Shown in pieces: positions 1 to 8,945 of a DNA stretch of 64,000 nt (positions within the stretch are counted from its first letter, which is position 1; each line of letters begins with the position of its first letter). Position numbers and translations under genes: made by a program. The DNA lies in assembly GCA_902825215.1 (NCBI GenBank), contig LR782234.1, positions 4,402,001-4,466,000 on the forward strand. The letters are read 5' to 3'. The notes beneath the pieces were generated by a model. The model did not search any database. It was not told the origin of the DNA and saw only the letters and a program-made list of their open reading frames with translations. This stretch comes from Pseudomonas fluorescens (GTDB lineage Bacteria > Pseudomonadota > Gammaproteobacteria > Pseudomonadales > Pseudomonadaceae).

Positions 1-207
1 CGCCGCATCGCCATGACCGAGCAATACTTCGTCGACCAGCAACGGCAGCAACAGCGGAATCGGCACGCTGCACAGGGTCGCCAGCACGGCCACGCCGTTG
101 GCGATCCACAGGGATTTTTTGTGCGTAAGTGCCAGGCGTCGGACTTCTGCCCAGCTCAGCCGGTCGGCGCGCTTGCTGTCTGAGGTGTCATCGCCCAGGT
201 CAGGCAC
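1..207 (-). CDS. ABC exporter, fused permease/ATPase (N-terminal fragment)
   Basis: The window edge cuts this gene, so only about 69 N-terminal codons are visible. After a polar start they run into a hydrophobic stretch (WIANGVAVLATLCSVPIPLL) followed by LLVDEVLLG. This is typical of the first membrane helix of MsbA/MdlB-type exporters with a fused transmembrane and ATPase domain. The likely start is the GTG at 207, which overlaps the 3' end of the DsbA-like gene by 8 bp, so the two are translationally coupled. The equivalent PAO1 gene (PA0860, from memory) is an ABC transporter. The ATPase domain lies outside the window, so substrate and family assignment are inferences. Confidence 0.6.
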   Translation of the reverse strand, partial: MPDLGDDTSDSKRADRLSWAEVRRLALTHKKSLWIANGVAVLATLCSVPIPLLLPLLVDEVLLGHGDAA

Positions 208-835
208 AGGCGGCGCGCTCCAGCCAGCGGCCGAGCAACGGCGCCAGCTCGCTGAGCGGTTGATAGCCATTGGTCAATAACGCCAGTTGGCCGTTGCGCT
301 CGGCGAGCAGGGTCGGGAACCCGGCAATGCCCAGATCCTGCACCCAAGTGAAATCGGCCTGAGTCGCCTTGTGCTGATCGGCATGATCGAACAACGCGGC
401 GAACTCGATGCGCGGCACACCCGCCTGTTCGGCGAGTTCCACCAGCACGCTGGCCTGAGTGACATCGCGACCTTCAGCGTAAAACGCCTGCTGGATCAGC
501 CCGACCAGCGTCCAGGCGCAATCCGGCGCCAGACTGCGCGCCGTGACGATGGCGCGGCAGGCCGGTTCGGTGTCGTAGACAAAACCGTCCGGCAGCGCCC
601 CGTCGAGCTTGAACGGCTGGCCGGTGGCCTCGGTGACCGCTTGCCAATGCTCGAGGATGTAGCGCCGCGTGGTCGGTTCCAGCGCCGCCCCGCTGCCGGT
701 GCGCAAGCCGCCGACCACCAGATGCAGCTCGACCCCGGCGGCCTGCGCCTGCTCGACCAAGGCCTTGGCCACCGGAGCAAACCCCCAGCACCACGAACAC
801 ATCGGATCCATCACATAGAGCAGGCGCGCAGACAT
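200..835 (-). CDS. DsbA family thiol:disulfide oxidoreductase (FrnE-like)
   Basis: This 211-residue protein has a thioredoxin-fold active site near its N-terminus (MDPMCSWCWGF, cysteines 13 and 16). It then has the long helical insertion and a C-terminal thioredoxin half (GIAGFPTLLAERNG, with the cis-proline) typical of the DsbA/FrnE group. No signal peptide is visible, so a cytoplasmic location is likely and a role in periplasmic disulfide formation is not supported. It starts 2 bp after the trhO stop and overlaps the downstream ABC exporter gene by 8 bp, giving a trhO-dsbA-ABC operon. The physiological substrate is unknown. Confidence 0.85.
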   Translation of the reverse strand: MSARLLYVMDPMCSWCWGFAPVAKALVEQAQAAGVELHLVVGGLRTGSGAALEPTTRRYILEHWQAVTEATGQPFKLDGALPDGFVYDTEPACRAIVTARSLAPDCAWTLVGLIQQAFYAEGRDVTQASVLVELAEQAGVPRIEFAALFDHADQHKATQADFTWVQDLGIAGFPTLLAERNGQLALLTNGYQPLSELAPLLGRWLERAACA

Positions 836-837
836 GG

Positions 838-1779
838 TTAGGCCTCGGTGGATGCTTGCTTGTAGTTGTAGCCGATCGGGTGCGGCTGGTTACGTGCCTT
901 GGCCAGTTCGATCTGCTTTTGCCGGTCGATGGCGCTGCGCCGGGTTTTCTCGCTGAGCTTGTCCCAGCAATGCGGGCAACTGATGCCGGGCACGTAATGC
1001 TGGGACGCACGATCTTCAACGCTGACCGGAGTGCGGCAGGCATGACATTGATCGTAGTCGCCTTCGCTGAGGTCGTGGCGCACGGTCACGCGGTTGTCGA
1101 ACACGAAGCAGTCGCCCTGCCATTTGGTTTCTTCCTGCGGCACCTCTTCGAGGTACTTCAGAATGCCGCCCTTGAGGTGATAAACCTCTTCGAACCCTTC
1201 GCCGAGCATGTAGCTCGAGGCTTTTTCACAGCGGATGCCACCGGTGCAGAACATCGCGACCTTCTTGTGCACGGCCGGATCGAAGTGTTCTTTGATGTAC
1301 TCGGGGAATTCGCGAAAACTGGTGGTTTTCGGATCGATGGCGCCTTCGAAAGTGCCGATCGCCACTTCGTAATCGTTGCGCGTGTCGATCAGCAGGACTT
1401 CCGGGTCGCTGATCAGCGCGTTCCAGTCCTGCGGCTCAACATAGGTGCCGACCTTCTTGTTCGGGTCAACGCCTTCGACGCCGAGGGTGACGATCTCTTT
1501 CTTCAGCTTGACCTTGGTGCGGTAGAACGGCTGCTCGTCGCAGTACGATTCCTTGTGATCGATGTCGATCATGCGTGGATCGTTCTTCAGCCAGGCGAGC
1601 AGGCCGTCGATGCCTTCGCGGGTGCCGGAAACGGTGCCGTTGATGCCTTCTTCGGCGATCAGCAGAGTGCCTTTGATGCCGTTGTCGACCATCGCTTGCA
1701 GCAGTGGCTCGCGCAGGTCAACGTAATCTTCGAGGGTGACGAACTTGTACAGTGCCGCCACGACAATCGGTTGTGTCAT
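838..1779 (-). CDS. trhO: tRNA uridine(34) hydroxylase TrhO (YceA family rhodanese)
   Basis: At 313 residues it matches the usual TrhO length and order: an N-terminal acylphosphatase-like domain (about residues 1-100, with TLLIAEEGINGTVSG), a central rhodanese domain with the conserved cysteine loop MFCTGGIRCEKA, and a C-terminal cysteine-rich zinc-type segment (CHACRTPVS, ISCPHCWDK). TrhO makes 5-hydroxyuridine at the wobble position of certain tRNAs, as a step toward cmo5U/mo5U. The ATG at 1779 has a GGAGAA Shine-Dalgarno. It is the first gene of a short operon with the DsbA-like gene and is separated from bolA by a terminator. Confidence 0.95.
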   Translation of the reverse strand: MTQPIVVAALYKFVTLEDYVDLREPLLQAMVDNGIKGTLLIAEEGINGTVSGTREGIDGLLAWLKNDPRMIDIDHKESYCDEQPFYRTKVKLKKEIVTLGVEGVDPNKKVGTYVEPQDWNALISDPEVLLIDTRNDYEVAIGTFEGAIDPKTTSFREFPEYIKEHFDPAVHKKVAMFCTGGIRCEKASSYMLGEGFEEVYHLKGGILKYLEEVPQEETKWQGDCFVFDNRVTVRHDLSEGDYDQCHACRTPVSVEDRASQHYVPGISCPHCWDKLSEKTRRSAIDRQKQIELAKARNQPHPIGYNYKQASTEA

Positions 1780-1825
1780 GGGTATTTCTCCAGGTGGCTA
1801 CCCTCGCAAAGGGTGAACCGGATTC

Positions 1826-1855
1826 AAAAAAAACGCGCCGGCTAAGCGGCGCGTT
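1826..1855 (-). terminator. intrinsic terminator of the DUF2059-bolA unit
   Basis: A perfect 9-bp stem (AACGCGCCG with CGGCGCGTT, 6-nt loop) is followed on the minus strand by an uninterrupted run of eight T. It lies between bolA and trhO and should end transcripts coming from bolA. Confidence 0.8.
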
Positions 1856-1874
1856 GCGGATTTTAGCAAAAAAG

Positions 1875-1950
1875 CAGCTACAAGCTCCAAGCTTAAAGCG
1901 GCAAGCCAAAACTCATCCGCCTTTAACTTGCAGCTTGCCGCTTGAAGCTT
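1875..1950. repeat. REP-like inverted repeat of the AGCTTGCCGCTTGAAGCT type
   Basis: Two imperfect arms rich in AAGCTT/GGCAAGC words face each other between bolA and the terminator. The right arm, TTGCAGCTTGCCGCTTGAAG, reaches the bolA stop codon. Similar words occur as dispersed intergenic repeats in fluorescent pseudomonads. The pairing is looser than in the REPINs elsewhere in the window. Confidence 0.55.
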
Positions 1951-2248
1951 ATCGCTGATCTCCTCCTGCACAGGTCGGCGACGCTGGAGCGCCATCGATC
2001 TCTGCCCATTCCTGCGGGGTGTAGGTGTGCAGCGCCAACGCATGGAACTCGCCCATCAGCTCGCCGAGCGTGCCGTAGACTTTCTGGTGGCGCTTGACCC
2101 GATTCAGGCCTTCGAACTGCGCGCTGACCACCACAGCCTTGTAGTGCGTCTGTAACCCGCGACTGTGCATGTGGCTTTCGTCCAGCACTTGCAGATGCTC
2201 AGGCTGCAGCAGGCCCAGCGTCGATTCGATGCGTTGTTGCATGGTCAT
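1949..2248 (-). CDS. bolA: BolA family protein
   Basis: This small protein of about 99 residues has the BolA fold signature: an N-terminal helix (QQRIESTLGLLQPEHLQVLDES), the histidine-containing H-M-H-S segment, and the C-terminal helix-turn region RVKRHQKVYGTLGELM followed by HALALHTYTPQEW. BolA proteins partner monothiol glutaredoxins in Fe-S and iron handling and affect morphology and stress responses. The GGAG Shine-Dalgarno is 6 nt before the ATG at 2248, so I prefer that start to the GTG one codon earlier. It sits 12 bp downstream of the DUF2059 gene and is probably cotranscribed with it. Confidence 0.9.
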   Translation of the reverse strand: MTMQQRIESTLGLLQPEHLQVLDESHMHSRGLQTHYKAVVVSAQFEGLNRVKRHQKVYGTLGELMGEFHALALHTYTPQEWAEIDGAPASPTCAGGDQR

Positions 2249-2260
2249 CACGAACTCCGC

Positions 2261-2776
2261 TTACTTCTTCTTGGCCGGTGCAGCGGCCGGGGTCAGCTCT
2301 TTGGTCATGTCGTCGAGCAACTTGTTGACCACTGGCACAGCGCTTTCCAGCTTGCCCTGGGTCATCTGCGCCGATTGCTGGGTCAGTTGCGGCATTTTTT
2401 CGAGGACCTTCTTGCCCAGTGGCGACTGGTAGAACGCGACCAGGTCCTTGAGCTCGGATTCGCTGAAGTTGCTGGTGTAGAGCTTGACCATGTCAGGCTT
2501 GAGCTTGTTCCAGCCAATGGCCTGGTCCAGCGCGGCGTTGGCCTTGGCCTGGTAGGTTTCGAGGACGGCTTTCTTGGCCTCGGGGGCTTTGGTCTGCTCA
2601 AAACGCTGGGCAAACATTTGCTGCACTTGCATGTACACCGGAGTGCCCAGTTTGTCAGCGTGAGCCAGGGTCAGGAAGGCTTCGGCACTGGCGTTGTGGC
2701 TGGCGGTATCGGCAAGCACCTGGCCGCTGGCGCAAACCAGTGCAACCGCGGTACAGATGGCACGAAGACGAGTCAT
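2261..2776 (-). CDS. DUF2059 domain secreted protein
   Basis: The chosen ATG at 2776 has an AAGGA Shine-Dalgarno and opens a clear Sec signal peptide (AICTAVALVCASGQVLA, cleavage expected after VLA). An upstream in-frame start has neither. The mature part of about 150 residues is helical and contains the DUF2059 pattern (ELKDLVAFYQSPLGKKVLEKMP). It ends in a lysine-rich tail (APAAAPAKKK). A periplasmic location is expected. The molecular function of the family is not established. The same gene lies between fumC and bolA in PAO1 as I recall it, so the association is old. Confidence 0.85.
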   Translation of the reverse strand: MTRLRAICTAVALVCASGQVLADTASHNASAEAFLTLAHADKLGTPVYMQVQQMFAQRFEQTKAPEAKKAVLETYQAKANAALDQAIGWNKLKPDMVKLYTSNFSESELKDLVAFYQSPLGKKVLEKMPQLTQQSAQMTQGKLESAVPVVNKLLDDMTKELTPAAAPAKKK

Positions 2777-2968
2777 CGAGTTTCCTTTTAAGCAAAGCGA
2801 GGTCAAACCCCAAGGGCGACCATTCTGCGCCTAACGATTGCCGCGGCTCAACCCCCAAGCCTTGCCGCGCTTGATTGAGCGGGTCGGCCGGTCAACAATC
2901 GAGTCGATGGAACCACCACGGCCGATGCCGGCCTAAACTGCGCAAACAGACCAACAGGAGTGTGCACG

Positions 2969-4363
2969 ATGAGCCGTATCGAAACCGACAGCCTGGGCCA
3001 GATCGAAGTCCCGGACGACGCTTACTGGGGTGCTCAGACGCAACGCTCGCTGATCAACTTCGCCATCGGTCAGGAACGCATGCCGCTACCGGTATTGCAC
3101 GCCCTGGCCCTGATCAAGAAAGCCGCCGCGCGGGTCAATGACCGCAACGGCGACCTGCCTGCCGACATCGCCCGGCTGATCGAACAGGCCGCCGATGAAG
3201 TGCTCGACGGCCAGCACGACGACCAGTTCCCGCTGGTGGTCTGGCAGACCGGCAGCGGCACCCAGAGCAACATGAACGTCAACGAAGTGATCGCCGGTCG
3301 CGCCAACGAACTGGCCGGCAACCCGCGCGGCGGCAAAACGCCGGTGCACCCGAACGATCACGTCAACCGCTCGCAAAGCTCCAACGACTGCTTCCCCACC
3401 GCGATGAGCATCGCCACCGCACAAGCCGTGCAGGAGCAATTGCTGCCAGCCATCAGCGAGCTGTCCGGTGGCCTCGCCGAACTCGCGGCGCGCCATATGA
3501 AGCTGGTGAAGACCGGGCGCACGCACATGATGGACGCGACACCGATCACCTTCGGCCAGGAGTTGTCGGGTTTCATAGCGCAACTGGATTACGCCGAACG
3601 GGCCATTCGCGCCGCGTTGCCGGCGGTGTGTGAACTGGCTCAGGGCGGCACCGCAGTCGGCACCGGGCTGAACTCGCCGCATGGTTTTGGTGAGGCGATT
3701 GCAGCAGAGTTGGCGGCGCTGTCCGGCCTGCCGTTCGTGACCGCGCCAAACAAGTTCGCCGCCCTCGCCGGCCACGAACCACTGACGAGCCTTTCCGGCG
3801 CGCTGAAAACCCTCGCCGTGGCGCTGATGAAGATCGCCAATGACCTGCGCCTGCTTGGCTCTGGTCCGCGCGCAGGGTTTGCCGAAGTGAAGCTGCCGGC
3901 CAACGAACCAGGCAGCTCGATCATGCCGGGCAAGGTCAACCCGACCCAGTGCGAAGCGCTGTCGATGCTGGCCTGTCAGGTATTGGGCAACGATGTGACA
4001 ATCGGCATTGCCGCCAGTCAAGGTCACTTGCAGTTGAACGTGTACAAACCGGTGATCATCCACAACCTGCTGCAATCGATCCGCCTGCTCGCCGATGGCT
4101 GCAGCAACTTCCAGCAGCATTGCATCGCCGGGCTGGAACCGGATGCCGAGGCCATGGCCCGTCATCTGGAGCGTGGGCTGATGCTGGTGACGGCGCTGAA
4201 CCCGCACATCGGTTATGACAAATCGGCGGAAATCGCCAAGAAGGCCTACAGCGAAGGGCTGACCTTGCGCGAGGCGGCGTTGCAGTTGGGGTATCTGACC
4301 GATGAAGAGTTTGATGCCTGGGTGCGGCCGGAGAACATGATCGAGGCCGGGGCCAAGGGCTGA
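2969..4363 (+). CDS. fumC: class II fumarate hydratase (fumarase C)
   Basis: This 464-residue iron-independent fumarase converts fumarate to L-malate in the TCA cycle. The fumarase/aspartase signature GSSIMPGKVNP lies at about residues 314-324. The catalytic region is recognisable in QTGSGTQSNMNVNEV, the HPNDHVN-Q-SSND block and GRTHMMDATPITFGQE. The start at 2969 has AGGAG 8 nt upstream, and an upstream GTG at 2960 lies inside that Shine-Dalgarno. Class II enzymes are often induced when iron is short or oxidants are present, because the class I enzyme is Fe-S dependent. No Fur box was identified here by eye. Confidence 0.97.
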   Translation: MSRIETDSLGQIEVPDDAYWGAQTQRSLINFAIGQERMPLPVLHALALIKKAAARVNDRNGDLPADIARLIEQAADEVLDGQHDDQFPLVVWQTGSGTQSNMNVNEVIAGRANELAGNPRGGKTPVHPNDHVNRSQSSNDCFPTAMSIATAQAVQEQLLPAISELSGGLAELAARHMKLVKTGRTHMMDATPITFGQELSGFIAQLDYAERAIRAALPAVCELAQGGTAVGTGLNSPHGFGEAIAAELAALSGLPFVTAPNKFAALAGHEPLTSLSGALKTLAVALMKIANDLRLLGSGPRAGFAEVKLPANEPGSSIMPGKVNPTQCEALSMLACQVLGNDVTIGIAASQGHLQLNVYKPVIIHNLLQSIRLLADGCSNFQQHCIAGLEPDAEAMARHLERGLMLVTALNPHIGYDKSAEIAKKAYSEGLTLREAALQLGYLTDEEFDAWVRPENMIEAGAKG

Positions 4364-4388
4364 GATTTCTAGCGCTTGATCATCCGCC

Positions 4389-4453
4389 TTCGCGAGCAGG
4401 CTCGCTCCCACAGGAAAGTTGCATTCCAATGTGGGAGCGAGCCTGCTCGCGAA
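4389..4453. repeat. REPIN, GCGAGCAGGCTCGC type
   Basis: Two inverted copies of a 24-nt REP word (TTCGCGAGCAGGCTCGCTCC plus CACA) flank a 17-nt spacer between the convergent fumC and DMT transporter genes. This is one of seven copies of this type in the window. Confidence 0.95.
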
Positions 4454-4470
4454 TGGCGCACTGCCGCTCC

Positions 4471-5430
4471 TCAGCCGGGTACAACCTTCGCCCGCCGCGC
4501 CTTCAATCCGGCAATCAACGACGGCCCCAGTGCCACCAGCGCCGAGCCCAGCACCACCAGCACCGCCCCGCCATACCCCAACGCATTGATCTGCTCGGCA
4601 TGCACATATTCCGGCCAGATCCGCGCCGCCATCGCCACCGCCGCGAACGTCACCAGCGGTGTGATCGCCAGGGTCGCACTGACCCGCGACGCTTCCCAGT
4701 GCGCCAGCGCTTCAGCGAACGCACCGTAGGCGATCAAAGTGTTCAGGCAGCAGGCCAGCAACAGCCAGCCCTGCAGCGGGCTCAGGTTCAACGCTTCAAG
4801 CGGATGCACCCACGGTGTCAGCAGTAATGCGCAGAACAGATAGATCACCATCATCACCTGCAGCGAATTCCACACCGTGAGCAATTGCTTCTGGCCCAGC
4901 GCGTAAAAGGTCCACACCGTCGATGCCAGTAGCACCAGCAAGACTCCGGCGGTGTAATCCGACAGCGAGGTCAACAGCTCCGCCAGACGCTGATTGAAAA
5001 ACAGCCCGAAGCCGATAAGCAGCACCAGCAGACCGATGCCCTGGCCAATGCTGAAGCGTTCCTTGAACACAAACAGACTGGCGATCAGCAACATGATCGG
5101 ACCCATCTGCACCACCAGTTGCGCGGTGCCGGGGCTAAGCAGATTGAGCCCCATCAAGTACAGCACGTAGTTGCCGACCAGCCCGAGCACCGCCATCAAC
5201 ACTAGCCAACCGCCCTTGGGCCCGAGGACTTGGCGACTGGGTAGACGTTTGACCGAGGCCAGATAAATGAACAGACAGCCGCCGGACACCAGCAGGCGAA
5301 ACCAGGTCACGGTGACCGGGTCCATCACCAGCAGCACCTGTTTGAGTTTGATCGGCAGAATGCCCCAGAGCAACGCGGTCAGCAGCGCGAGGAACAATCC
5401 ATAGACCCAGCGACCGGACGAAATGTGCAT
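4471..5430 (-). CDS. EamA/DMT family transporter
   Basis: This 319-residue integral membrane protein has about ten hydrophobic helices arranged as two EamA halves (first half from LFLALLTALLWGILPIKLKQ, second from YTAGVLLVLLASTVWTFYAL). Proteins of this drug/metabolite transporter superfamily export amino acids, drugs or metabolites. The N-terminal WGILP-K motif resembles the RarD-like branch, but the substrate cannot be read from sequence. It is convergent to fumC across a REPIN and looks monocistronic. No strong Shine-Dalgarno precedes the ATG at 5430, so the start is less certain than the frame. Confidence 0.85.
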   Translation of the reverse strand: MHISSGRWVYGLFLALLTALLWGILPIKLKQVLLVMDPVTVTWFRLLVSGGCLFIYLASVKRLPSRQVLGPKGGWLVLMAVLGLVGNYVLYLMGLNLLSPGTAQLVVQMGPIMLLIASLFVFKERFSIGQGIGLLVLLIGFGLFFNQRLAELLTSLSDYTAGVLLVLLASTVWTFYALGQKQLLTVWNSLQVMMVIYLFCALLLTPWVHPLEALNLSPLQGWLLLACCLNTLIAYGAFAEALAHWEASRVSATLAITPLVTFAAVAMAARIWPEYVHAEQINALGYGGAVLVVLGSALVALGPSLIAGLKARRAKVVPG

Positions 5431-5636
5431 GCGAACCCCAAAAGCCTGCGGACAAGAATCGCCATTCTAGGCGCGCATTGCGTTGTGACACAGGGACAGT
5501 TGCGTCCAGGCCGCGAATGCAACTGTGCAGGTCGCAGCATGATGTTGACGCGCTGCCGTTGATCGACTCGCCGCGCAGGCCAAGTGCTTCAGGCATAAGC
5601 TCAAAAGACCTTCAAGCCCAATCGCCAGGGAAACCG

Positions 5637-5834
5637 ATGATGTTAGCCATGCGCGCCGCCGACAGCGCCCCCGCCATTCGTTTTCGCAGCGACCGGGTGT
5701 GCCGGATCAATGGCCAACTGTTTTTCAGCACCCGGGAAAATACCCAGGAGGGGCCGTTTGACAGTCATGAGATCGCTGAGCAGCAAATCAAGGCCTACGT
5801 CGCGCGGATGCAGCTTCTGGATTCCAACCGCTGA
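5637..5834 (+). CDS. DUF6316 family small protein
   Basis: This 65-residue protein starts at one of two adjacent ATGs (5637/5640), both downstream of an AGGGA Shine-Dalgarno. The body (RFRSDRVCRINGQLFFSTRE, then EGPF-S-EIAE) resembles the small pseudomonad DUF6316 family, which typically has an N-terminal arginine-rich RSDR element and a TREG/TREN-x-GPF core. There is no signal peptide or membrane segment. Function is unknown. It lies between two oppositely oriented genes with a REPIN just downstream. Confidence 0.7.
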   Translation: MMLAMRAADSAPAIRFRSDRVCRINGQLFFSTRENTQEGPFDSHEIAEQQIKAYVARMQLLDSNR

Positions 5835-5848
5835 GCGGTGGTGATCCC

Positions 5849-5937
5849 ATCGCTGGCAAGCCAGCTCCCACAGGAATGGTGGCGCACACAGATTTTGCAA
5901 ACGCTACGAAACCTGTGGGAGCTGGCTTGCCAGCGAT
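5849..5937. repeat. REPIN, GCTGGCAAGCCAGC type
   Basis: Inverted copies of ATCGCTGGCAAGCCAGCTCC plus CACA lie between the convergent DUF6316 and thiolase genes. This is the first of five copies of this second REP type in the window. Confidence 0.95.
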
Positions 5938-5969
5938 AGCAATCGAACAGACAACAAAAATGCAATGGC

Positions 5970-7154
5970 TCAGCGCACTGCCTCAAACAACCCACTCGCC
6001 CCCATCCCGCCACCGACGCACATGGTCACGATGCCGTAACGCAGATTACGCCGCTGCAACTCGCGCACCAGATGCCCGACCTGGCGTGAGCCGGTCATGC
6101 CGAACGGGTGGCCGATGGAAATCGAGCCGCCGTTGACGTTGTATTTCTCATTGTCGATTTCCAGCCGGTCGCGGCTGTACAGGCACTGCGAAGCAAACGC
6201 CTCGTTCAATTCCCACAGATCGATATCCGCCACCTGCAAGCCCTTGGCCTTGAGCAGTTTCGGCACCGAGAACACCGGGCCAATGCCCATTTCATCCGGC
6301 TCACAGCCAGCGACGGTAAAGCCACGGAAGAACGCTTTGGGCTTGAGCCCCAGCGCAAGCGCCTTCTCCAGACTCATCACCAACGTCATCGACGCGCCGT
6401 CGGAGAGTTGCGACGAGTTGCCAGCCGTCACCGAACCGTCGTCAGCGAACACCGGTTTCAGCCCGGCGAGGCTTTCATAAGTGGTGTCGGGACGGTTGCA
6501 ATCGTCGTGATCGACCACGCCGTCGAGAATCTGCACCTCGCCGCTGTTTTTGTCCTCGACGCGATACTTGACCGACATCGGCACGATCTCATCATCGAAC
6601 AGCCCGGCGGCCTGAGCCTGCGCGGTGCGGATCTGGCTTTGCAGTGCGTAGCGATCCTGCGCTTCACGGCTCACGCCATAACGCCGCGCCACCACCTCGG
6701 CGGTCTGGCCCATCGTGTAATAGATGCCGGGGGTCTGCTGCTTGAGCAATGGGTTGATCAGGTGATCGGTGTTGACGCTTTTCAGGGTCAGGCTGATCGA
6801 TTCGACGCCGCCGGCAACGATGATGTCGCTGCAACCGGAAGCGATCTGGTTGGCGGCGATCGCAATCGCCTGCAAGCCCGATGAGCAGAAACGGTTGAGG
6901 GTCATGCCCGCCGTGCTCGTGCCGAGGCGCGACAGCACCGCCACGTTGCGACCGATGTTGTAGCCCTGCGCACCTTCGTTGGAGCCAGCGCCGACAATGC
7001 AATCCTCGACGCTGGCCGGGTCGATGTCGTTGCGCGTCAACAGGGCGTTGACGCAATGCGCCGCCATGTCATCGGGGCGGGTCTGGTTGAACTTGCCGCG
7101 AAAGGATTTGGCCAGGCCGGTCCGCACGCTGTCGACGATCACCACTTCACGCAT
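5970..7154 (-). CDS. acetyl-CoA C-acyltransferase (thiolase)
   Basis: This 394-residue thiolase shows all three catalytic blocks: the nucleophilic cysteine in NRFCSSGLQAIA, the histidine in GGSISIGHPFGMTGSRQ and the C-terminal cysteine in VTMCVGGGMGASG. It cleaves 3-ketoacyl-CoA, or condenses acetyl-CoA, in fatty-acid or related degradation. The inner ATG at 7154 is preferred because GAGG lies 8 nt upstream, inside the earlier possible start. It stands alone without a fadB-type partner, so its chain-length preference and pathway cannot be fixed from context. Confidence 0.93.
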   Translation of the reverse strand: MREVVIVDSVRTGLAKSFRGKFNQTRPDDMAAHCVNALLTRNDIDPASVEDCIVGAGSNEGAQGYNIGRNVAVLSRLGTSTAGMTLNRFCSSGLQAIAIAANQIASGCSDIIVAGGVESISLTLKSVNTDHLINPLLKQQTPGIYYTMGQTAEVVARRYGVSREAQDRYALQSQIRTAQAQAAGLFDDEIVPMSVKYRVEDKNSGEVQILDGVVDHDDCNRPDTTYESLAGLKPVFADDGSVTAGNSSQLSDGASMTLVMSLEKALALGLKPKAFFRGFTVAGCEPDEMGIGPVFSVPKLLKAKGLQVADIDLWELNEAFASQCLYSRDRLEIDNEKYNVNGGSISIGHPFGMTGSRQVGHLVRELQRRNLRYGIVTMCVGGGMGASGLFEAVR

Positions 7155-7257
7155 GGCATACCTCATTGTTGTTGTCGGTTGAGAGTGGACCTGAGCATAA
7201 GTCCACCTTCTTGCCGACCGCGAGGATCATTCACCCGGCGTATGCGCGGCCATCGCT

Positions 7258-8772
7258 TCAGTCTTTGCGTTTCTTCGCCTGCTTGTCGGATTTTTCGAAC
7301 GCCTCTTCCAGAGCTCGGTTGATCGTGCGCAGCACTTTGACCCGCGCCCAGCGCTTGTCATTGGCTTCGACCAGGGTCCACGGGGAGATTTCGGTGCTGG
7401 TGCGATCGACCATGTCGCCGACCGCCGAGCGATAGGCATCCCATTTGTCGCGGTTGCGCCAGTCGTCTTCGGTGATCTTGAAGCGCTTGAACGGAATCTC
7501 CTCGCGCTCCTGAAACCGCGCCATCTGCGTGTCCTTGTCGATGGCCAGCCAGAACTTGACGACGATCACTCCGGAGTCGGCCAGTTGCTCCTCGAAATCG
7601 TTGATCTCGCCATAAGCGCGCAGCCAGTCGGCCGGCTTGCAGAAGCCTTCGATGCGCTCGACCAGCACGCGGCCGTACCAGGAACGGTCGAACACGGTGA
7701 ATTTGCCACGCGCCGGGATGTGCCGCCAGAAGCGCCACAGGTACGGTTGTGCGCGTTCCTCTTCGGTCGGCGCGGCAATCGGCACGATGTTGTACTGGCG
7801 CGGATCGAGCGCCGCCGCGACCCGACGGATCGCCCCGCCCTTGCCGGCGGCGTCGTTGCCTTCGAACACCGCGATCAGTGCATGGCGACGCATGCGTTTG
7901 TCGCGCATCAGCCCGGACAGCCGCGCCTGTTCGGTGATCAGTTGTTCTTCGTAGTCTTTCTTGTCCAGCCGATGGCTGAGGTCGAGGCTGTCGAGCAGGT
8001 TCAATTGATCGACCGGGGTGCCCAACGGCGCTGCGCTGACCTCCTGCGGATTGACCTCGACGCGTTTGAGCGCGCTCTGCAAACCTTCCAGCAGAATCTT
8101 GCCCACCGCCAGGCTGCGGTAGTTGGCATCGGCGCCTTCGATCACATGCCACGGCGCGTAATCACGGCTGGTGCGGCGCAGCACGCGCTCACCGTATTTG
8201 ACGAACTTGTCGTAGGTTTGCGATTGCTGCCAGTCGAGCGGGCTGATGCGCCAGCTGTGCAGCGGGTCGTCGGCCAGCGCCTTGAGCCGCGCCTTCATCT
8301 GTTTCTTGGACAGGTGAAACCAGAACTTGAAGATCAGCGCGCCTTCATCGCAGAGCATCTTTTCCAGACGCTCGGCACCGGCGATCGCCTGATCCAGACG
8401 CGGGTCCTTGAACAAGCCGTGCACCCGCCCCTGCAACATCTGGCTGTACCAGTTGCCGAAAAAAATCCCCATGCGGCCCTTGGCCGGGAGCATCCGCCAG
8501 TAGCGCCAGGCCGGCGGCCGCGCCAGTTCTTCATCGGTCTGCTGATCGAAAGTGCGCACCTCGATCAGGCGCGGGTCCATCCACTCGTTGAGCAATTTGA
8601 CCGTCTCGCCCTTGCCCGCGCCTTCGATGCCGTTGATCAAAATGATCACCGGGAAGCGCTTCTGCTGCTGCAATTCGAACTGGGCTTCAAGCAAGGCTTC
8701 GCGCAAGGCCGGGACAGCGGCATCAAAGGTGTCATCGTCGATGGCGTGACCGATTTCAGCGGATTCAAACAT
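7258..8772 (-). CDS. pap: polyphosphate:AMP phosphotransferase (PPK2 class II)
   Basis: This 504-residue protein is a tandem duplication of the PPK2 domain. The first Walker A (NGIEGAGKGE) is at about residues 47-56 and the second (EGNDAAGKGG) at about 305-315. Each half has its own WRYWRMLP/WRFWRHIP block and FWYSQ/FDRSWYGR region. The two-domain form phosphorylates AMP to ADP using polyphosphate. An AAGGAG Shine-Dalgarno precedes the ATG at 8772. It is divergent from mnmC and probably monocistronic. The ADP product links polyphosphate stores to nucleotide energy charge. Confidence 0.95.
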   Translation of the reverse strand: MFESAEIGHAIDDDTFDAAVPALREALLEAQFELQQQKRFPVIILINGIEGAGKGETVKLLNEWMDPRLIEVRTFDQQTDEELARPPAWRYWRMLPAKGRMGIFFGNWYSQMLQGRVHGLFKDPRLDQAIAGAERLEKMLCDEGALIFKFWFHLSKKQMKARLKALADDPLHSWRISPLDWQQSQTYDKFVKYGERVLRRTSRDYAPWHVIEGADANYRSLAVGKILLEGLQSALKRVEVNPQEVSAAPLGTPVDQLNLLDSLDLSHRLDKKDYEEQLITEQARLSGLMRDKRMRRHALIAVFEGNDAAGKGGAIRRVAAALDPRQYNIVPIAAPTEEERAQPYLWRFWRHIPARGKFTVFDRSWYGRVLVERIEGFCKPADWLRAYGEINDFEEQLADSGVIVVKFWLAIDKDTQMARFQEREEIPFKRFKITEDDWRNRDKWDAYRSAVGDMVDRTSTEISPWTLVEANDKRWARVKVLRTINRALEEAFEKSDKQAKKRKD

Positions 8773-8945
8773 GGGGACGGCTCCTTCCAGGATTCAGCAA
8801 GACTAGCGGATTGGGCACAACAGCGGCGCAGAAATTCCCGCGGGTCGCGGATTGTCGGTCGGCGCCTGGCCGTGCGCCTTGCCATGGATCAAGCAGCGCC
8901 GGCGCGATCGGCTAGAATGGCGGCCTTGCCGTTGCCGAGCCTGCC

